Shown here one piece after another: positions 60,398 through 64,000 of a DNA stretch of 64,000 bases. Within the stretch, counting starts at the first letter, position 1. Every line of letters begins with the position of its first letter. The translations under genes and the position numbers were made by a program. Below the pieces are notes generated by a model. The model had not been told where the DNA came from, did no database searches, and saw only the letters and a program-made list of their open reading frames with translations. Where the stretch lies: positions 2,803,934 to 2,867,933 of the forward strand of contig OY725494.1 of the NCBI GenBank assembly GCA_963281255.1, read 5' to 3'. Origin of the DNA: Aphrocallistes beatrix (taxonomy: Eukaryota; Porifera; Hexactinellida; Sceptrulophora; Aphrocallistidae).

Positions 60398-61354
60398 ATG
60401 CAATTCAAACTAGTGATAGTTAGCCCCATTGTTAGGATGGGGGGAAAGGAGAGCAAGCCATTCCGTGGAAAGTTACACCGCATCCTGGTGGGACATGCTG
60501 GGAGTGTCACTGGTGTGTGTTTCTCTCCTAACAATCGCTATCTCGCCACCTGCAGTGTGGACAAAGTGATCATAGTGTGGGATCTGCGCTCTTTCAACTC
60601 AGTCCGAACGCTGACTGGGCATACTGGCGAAATAACGAGCTGTTGCTTCTCATACGACAGCAAACTCCTCGTCTCCTCCTCCCACGACCGGACGCTCCGC
60701 ACCTGGCGTATCGATACCGGGGAGACCCACAGACTCGCCTCGCACTCGAAGCGAGTGAACCACGTGAGCGCTCACCCCTCCTGTCTCAAGTTGGTCTCAG
60801 CTTCCGAGGACCATCAGGTGATCCTGTGGGACCTCTCGGAGGGTAGACTGAGCAAGAAGAAACTGACTGGACACAAGGACTCTGTCTTCCAATCACAATT
60901 CTCTCCAGACGGCGTCCTCATTGCTTCTTGCTCGGCTGACCACTCAGTTATCATTTGGAGCGCGAGTTCCGGTAAGCAGGTCTTCTCGATACAGGATGGT
61001 GGGTACAAGATCCTCACGTGTCCCTTCTCTCAGGACGGAACTCTGCTCGCCTGCCTGTTGGAGAGCGGGAAGGTACGCCTCTGGAACCACATCCACACTC
61101 AGGTGATTAACGTGCTGGGTGCACCGCACACCGAGCAGATACGCACGTGCGCCTTTCTCTCCGACAACGAACGGATCGTGACCGGGTCAGAGGACAGATC
61201 CCTAGTCATCTGGAAGGTCAGAGAGCCAGATTCATCTCCCTTCATGATTATACAAGGCGCACACTCGGCTGGTATTACGTCTGCAACTTTCTCTCCCTCC
61301 GGTAGGTTCCTGGCCTCTGCATCTACCGACCAGCAGGTCAAGATATGGGTCTAG
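60398..61354 (+). CDS. seven-bladed WD40-repeat protein
   Basis: 318 residues, almost entirely seven WD40 repeats. Clear GH-WD pairs are HAGSVTGVCFSPNNRYLAT...VWDL, HTGEITSCCFSYDSKLLVSS...TWRI, HSKRVNHVSAHPS...LWDL, HKDSVFQSQFSPDG...IWSA, a degenerate fifth blade, HTEQIRTCAFLSDN...IWKV, and a last HSAGITSATFSPSGRFLASA...IWV. The second Met (codon 14, 60437) starts MGGKESKP and is the better start: a glycine at position 2 suits N-myristoylation, and the residues before it are hydrophobic and lie close to an AT-run. Length and layout recall WDR38 but do not prove it. GC-richer than its flanks; one exon. Confidence 0.88.
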   Translation: MQFKLVIVSPIVRMGGKESKPFRGKLHRILVGHAGSVTGVCFSPNNRYLATCSVDKVIIVWDLRSFNSVRTLTGHTGEITSCCFSYDSKLLVSSSHDRTLRTWRIDTGETHRLASHSKRVNHVSAHPSCLKLVSASEDHQVILWDLSEGRLSKKKLTGHKDSVFQSQFSPDGVLIASCSADHSVIIWSASSGKQVFSIQDGGYKILTCPFSQDGTLLACLLESGKVRLWNHIHTQVINVLGAPHTEQIRTCAFLSDNERIVTGSEDRSLVIWKVREPDSSPFMIIQGAHSAGITSATFSPSGRFLASASTDQQVKIWV

Positions 61355-62052
61355 TCGCCCGATCACTTCTCAGATTTCGTATTTTTTTAGTTATTTGTTT
61401 TGTTCTTTTTAAACCTTTTAAAACTTATCTATTAAATCATAACATCCAAACAAATTCTGAGAATTTAAAATTCCACTCACTGAGGTACTCTCAGCTGGAA
61501 ATATCAAATAATACAGATGGGTGCTAAACATGAACTACTTCCACTAATCTATTTCGAAATTTCGTTTACTTTATCTATCTACTTGTAACAAAACAAATAA
61601 AATATTGACCATAATTCGAAAATACGATATTCGAAATCTACACACAAAAAAACCTAAATCAACTGTTGAAAGCTAGTTTCTAGCTAATTTTTGAAATTTG
61701 TTTACTACGTATCTGTATCTGTTGTAAACAAAAAAATACCAATTATTTACCATATAGTCCCAAAAATATGATATTCGGTTGGAAACTAGTCTACAGGGTA
61801 TTTTTTTAAAGGTATGGTGGAAATAGTTCGACTTTCCAAAAAAGGAAATAGTTCGCTAAAAAACACCATTAATCCTAATGATAAAAAGTCGAACTATTTC
61901 CTAAATCCGCAATTCGAACTATTTCCTTTTTCGAAAAGTCGAACCATTTTCGCATTACCTTTTTAAATTCGTCAAAAGGTTTCATACGCATAATATTTCC
62001 TTTTGCTACATTATAATAAAATAACATTTGTTTATAAATTATTGCTTTGAAG
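61355..62052. repeat. intergenic with a partial copy of the 135-bp-unit repeat family
   Basis: From about 61540 the sequence follows the 14580-14990 tandem repeats (CGATATTCGAAATCTACAC, ATCAACTGTTGAAAGCTAG). Near 61815-61950 several TCGAACTATTTCC motifs in both orientations form a local foldback. The copy then continues across the 92-bp MITE to its ACAA tail near 62375. Confidence 0.55.
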
Positions 62053-62144
62053 CAGTGGCGGCGCGAGGGTGAGGCCTGGTGAGGCACAGGCCTCCCTCAA
62101 TCAAGCTATGCCTCACCAGTGGTGAGCTGCTAGAGCCGCCACTG
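62053..62144. mobile_element. 92-bp hAT-type MITE with 8-bp target duplication
   Basis: Ends CAGTGGCGGC and GCCGCCACTG with exact flanking CTTTGAAG (62045-62052 and 62145-62152). The interior is an imperfect hairpin (GTGAGGCCTGGTGAGGCA). Confidence 0.93.
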
Positions 62145-62763
62145 CTTTGAAGTATTAACAACGGCAGTTTATTGTGGACAATGATTTCTATTGTGAGAAT
62201 GAAGCCATATACTATCTAGAAAAGTTTCAAAAATAATTTTCCATTTTTTTTTGCAAGTGTGAAAATTTCGACTATGAGATATTCGAACTTCATGGTATGC
62301 TTCATCATTTGAAAGCTACATTGCCAATTTTCATATCTCTACGACTTGCCAGGTTTTAATCAATCAGGATAAACAAACAAACAAAATCCTAGCGTTTTAA
62401 TATACAGTGGAATTTGCTTATTAGCGACTCCCTTATTTGTATAATAATATTGATGCTTTAATACAATTGTTTAAAATCTCCATAAGGAACTTTACTGAAA
62501 GTAAAAATCGACATTTTGTAATCTTAAGACCACCTGATCTAACCTGCTGAATTTTTTGGTTATTTTGACAATGTAATACGATCCTGAATGTAAAGGACTA
62601 AAGGTACTATCATATAGTCAAGCAAAATAGAAATAACAAAGCATTCGTATACATTATATAGATTGTAGAATGATGTCTTGTCTAGAGGAAAAAGCATTAA
62701 TCAGACTATTGGTAACCACGCATAATCCATACTCTAAAACTCGAATAATGTTTATATACTACG
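62145..62763. other. tail of dispersed repeat, then AT-rich intergenic
   Basis: A (CAAA)n tail and TCCTAGCGTTTTAATATA at about 62370-62405 match the end of 14461-15395. CAGTGG follows at 62406. After that nothing is recognised. Confidence 0.45.
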
Positions 62764-63035
62764 TCAAGCGCGCTTCGCTTGCTTGCGCTGCGCGGCTTAC
62801 AGACACTGTGTATCCGCAGAGTCATCCTGCGGGCGCCTGAAGTTACTTAATCTAACTTATTTTGGGATTTTGTTTCCTTTATATAAATATTGTAAACATA
62901 GGTTAACGAATAATTTCTCATTTGGATCCGAAGATATAATATTCGAAATCTACAGCACTAAAAACCCCATGTCAACCGTTGGAAGCTAGTCTCTGGCATA
63001 TTTTTGTAATTTGTTTGCTTTATGTATCTAACGCC
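62764..63035. repeat. GC-rich module plus one 135-bp unit (5' part of dispersed repeat)
   Basis: AAGCGCGCTTCGCTTGCTTG, TACAGACACTGTGTATCCGC and the CCCATGTCAACCGTTGGAAG unit match 14461-14700. It breaks off near 63032. Confidence 0.65.
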
Positions 63036-63248
63036 ATCATTACGCATCAAAAATTGAAAATTGACACTTGATTTAACAAGCCTGATCAAATGAATACCTT
63101 TATTTTCATTAAATTTTTAGACTAATTGACGGTTATGATTCAGAGTATGGAGTAGCTTATTTGATAGAATTGAAAAGTTTTAATGTCAATCAAAGACTTG
63201 ACTAGAATATTTTAATTAAATTTCCATCGGCGATTGTACCGAGTAAGT

Positions 63249-63593
63249 TCAAGACGTTTCCTTTTTAATTGCCATGTCCAAGACTTCTATTTCTAATTCC
63301 AAACCCATTCTCTCTGCCAAGAGTTTTCTCTTTTCTTCTTCTAGTCTCTGGATAGACCTTTTCATCTCGTCCATTTCCCTCTTAACCTTGATTGGGTGGA
63401 GTCGCGACTGTGCGTTCCGCCGTAACCTCTTTACTTTCCGTACCTCTTGGTCTGAGAGTCTGGCTGTATAGACCCGGCTATTAAACTCGTGACGTGACAT
63501 TTTAATCATTTCGATATCACTTAGATTAAAGAGAGATGTTTTGTTCATGGACACAATACAAGTTTTTAACTGTGAATTTCTTTGAGATTGCAT
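63249..63593 (-). CDS. Maf-like bZIP protein with altered basic region
   Basis: 114 residues, one exon. Residues 23-52 (NLSDIEMIKMSRHEFNSRVY...) align by eye with the extended homology region of Maf proteins, where LSD-x-E-L-V-x-MSVRELN is usual. Residues 53-72 are basic (KVKRLRRNAQSRLHPIKVKR). A leucine zipper follows with Met77, Leu84, Leu91, Leu98 and Leu105 exactly seven apart. The usual DNA-contact pattern N-x3-A-x2-C-R of bZIPs is absent, and a proline (67) sits inside the basic helix. A CNC-type bZIP is the alternative. It could dimerise without binding DNA. The first Met or Met16 could be the start. Confidence 0.6.
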   Translation of the reverse strand: MQSQRNSQLKTCIVSMNKTSLFNLSDIEMIKMSRHEFNSRVYTARLSDQEVRKVKRLRRNAQSRLHPIKVKREMDEMKRSIQRLEEEKRKLLAERMGLELEIEVLDMAIKKETS

Positions 63594-64000
63594 TTTGTTT
63601 TGTTGTTTTTGTTGTTGTTGTTGTTGATAGAGTATTTATAATTAAAATGTTTGTAGAATTAAGCATCTGATGCAAATCTTCAACGTTCCCCTTTCTATAG
63701 CGATGGCAGTCCATAACTGATCATGCGTATACTTTGTTGTTTATTAATCAAATTCTATGATTGTGCGTCATTGTGATATCTTCGCATTACATGTCAGACT
63801 CTGTTTCCAAGTAGTTCGCTATATCACTTTTAATTACTTAATTTTGGGATTAGTAATAATATATTCCTTCCCATTAGATTTTGAAACAACAAGTTATTTC
63901 GTTATGCCTTAAGTTGAAATAAATTCTCTGAACGTAGCATGTGTGCTGTTAAGGTCAGTTATAATAGAAATTTCTAGGTATATGGAATAGTTTCAATATC
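63594..64000. other. upstream region of bZIP gene
   Basis: A (TTG)n run at about 63610-63629 and AT-rich DNA. No other feature is seen before the window ends. Confidence 0.4.

Overview
The window is AT-rich nuclear DNA of an animal. The host genes are metazoan: a mitochondrial-type QRSL1/GatA, pyroglutamyl-peptidase I, the TFIIH helicase ERCC3/XPB, an LRRC34 orthologue, a CARD protein, NHL beta-propeller proteins with a broken NLR-like fragment nearby, a WD40 protein and a Maf-like bZIP. All of these intact genes are single uninterrupted reading frames, although their relatives in most animals have many introns. Such intron poverty, with CARD, NHL and NLR-like genes and many DNA transposons, suggests an early-branching or marine invertebrate. 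The sequence alone does not fix the species.

The main architectural feature is a large inverted duplication. A left arm (about 623-9088) and a right arm (about 32798-40874) are reverse-complement copies, a few percent apart at the sites compared, separated by about 23.7 kb. Each arm carries, in order, the 3' part of QRSL1, a divergent TATA promoter with a 50-codon ORF, an NHL remnant, a mariner remnant, a palindromic repeat and a MATE transporter gene. QRSL1 is whole only at the right arm (40215-41690). In the left arm it is cut off by a hAT transposon fragment at the window start. Several MITEs sit in one arm with a clean empty site in the other. The arms therefore differ like old paralogues, or like two haplotypes joined head to head by the assembler.

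The spacer (9.1-32.8 kb) is largely transposon: a P-superfamily element with a THAP domain, a hAT element with an 8-bp target duplication, two divergent KRBA2/GIN-type integrase elements carrying nested MITEs (one with a 22-bp minisatellite), a Ty3/gypsy element with near-identical terminal repeats, and a palindrome of about 1.2 kb. At its right end are two host genes, a CARD protein and LRRC34.

Right of the duplication (41.7-64 kb) lie single-copy genes: PGPEP1 (42.8 kb), ERCC3 (44.1 kb), a decayed NHL copy and an NLR-like remnant (48.6-50.1 kb), an intact NHL gene (52.1 kb), a hAT element (55.6-57.1 kb), an orphan multi-pass membrane protein (57.3-58.5 kb), a WD40 gene (60.4 kb) and the Maf-like bZIP (63.2 kb). 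Between them are several small MITE and foldback families. The genes do not form a pathway or operon; they are ordinary independent eukaryotic genes among mobile elements.
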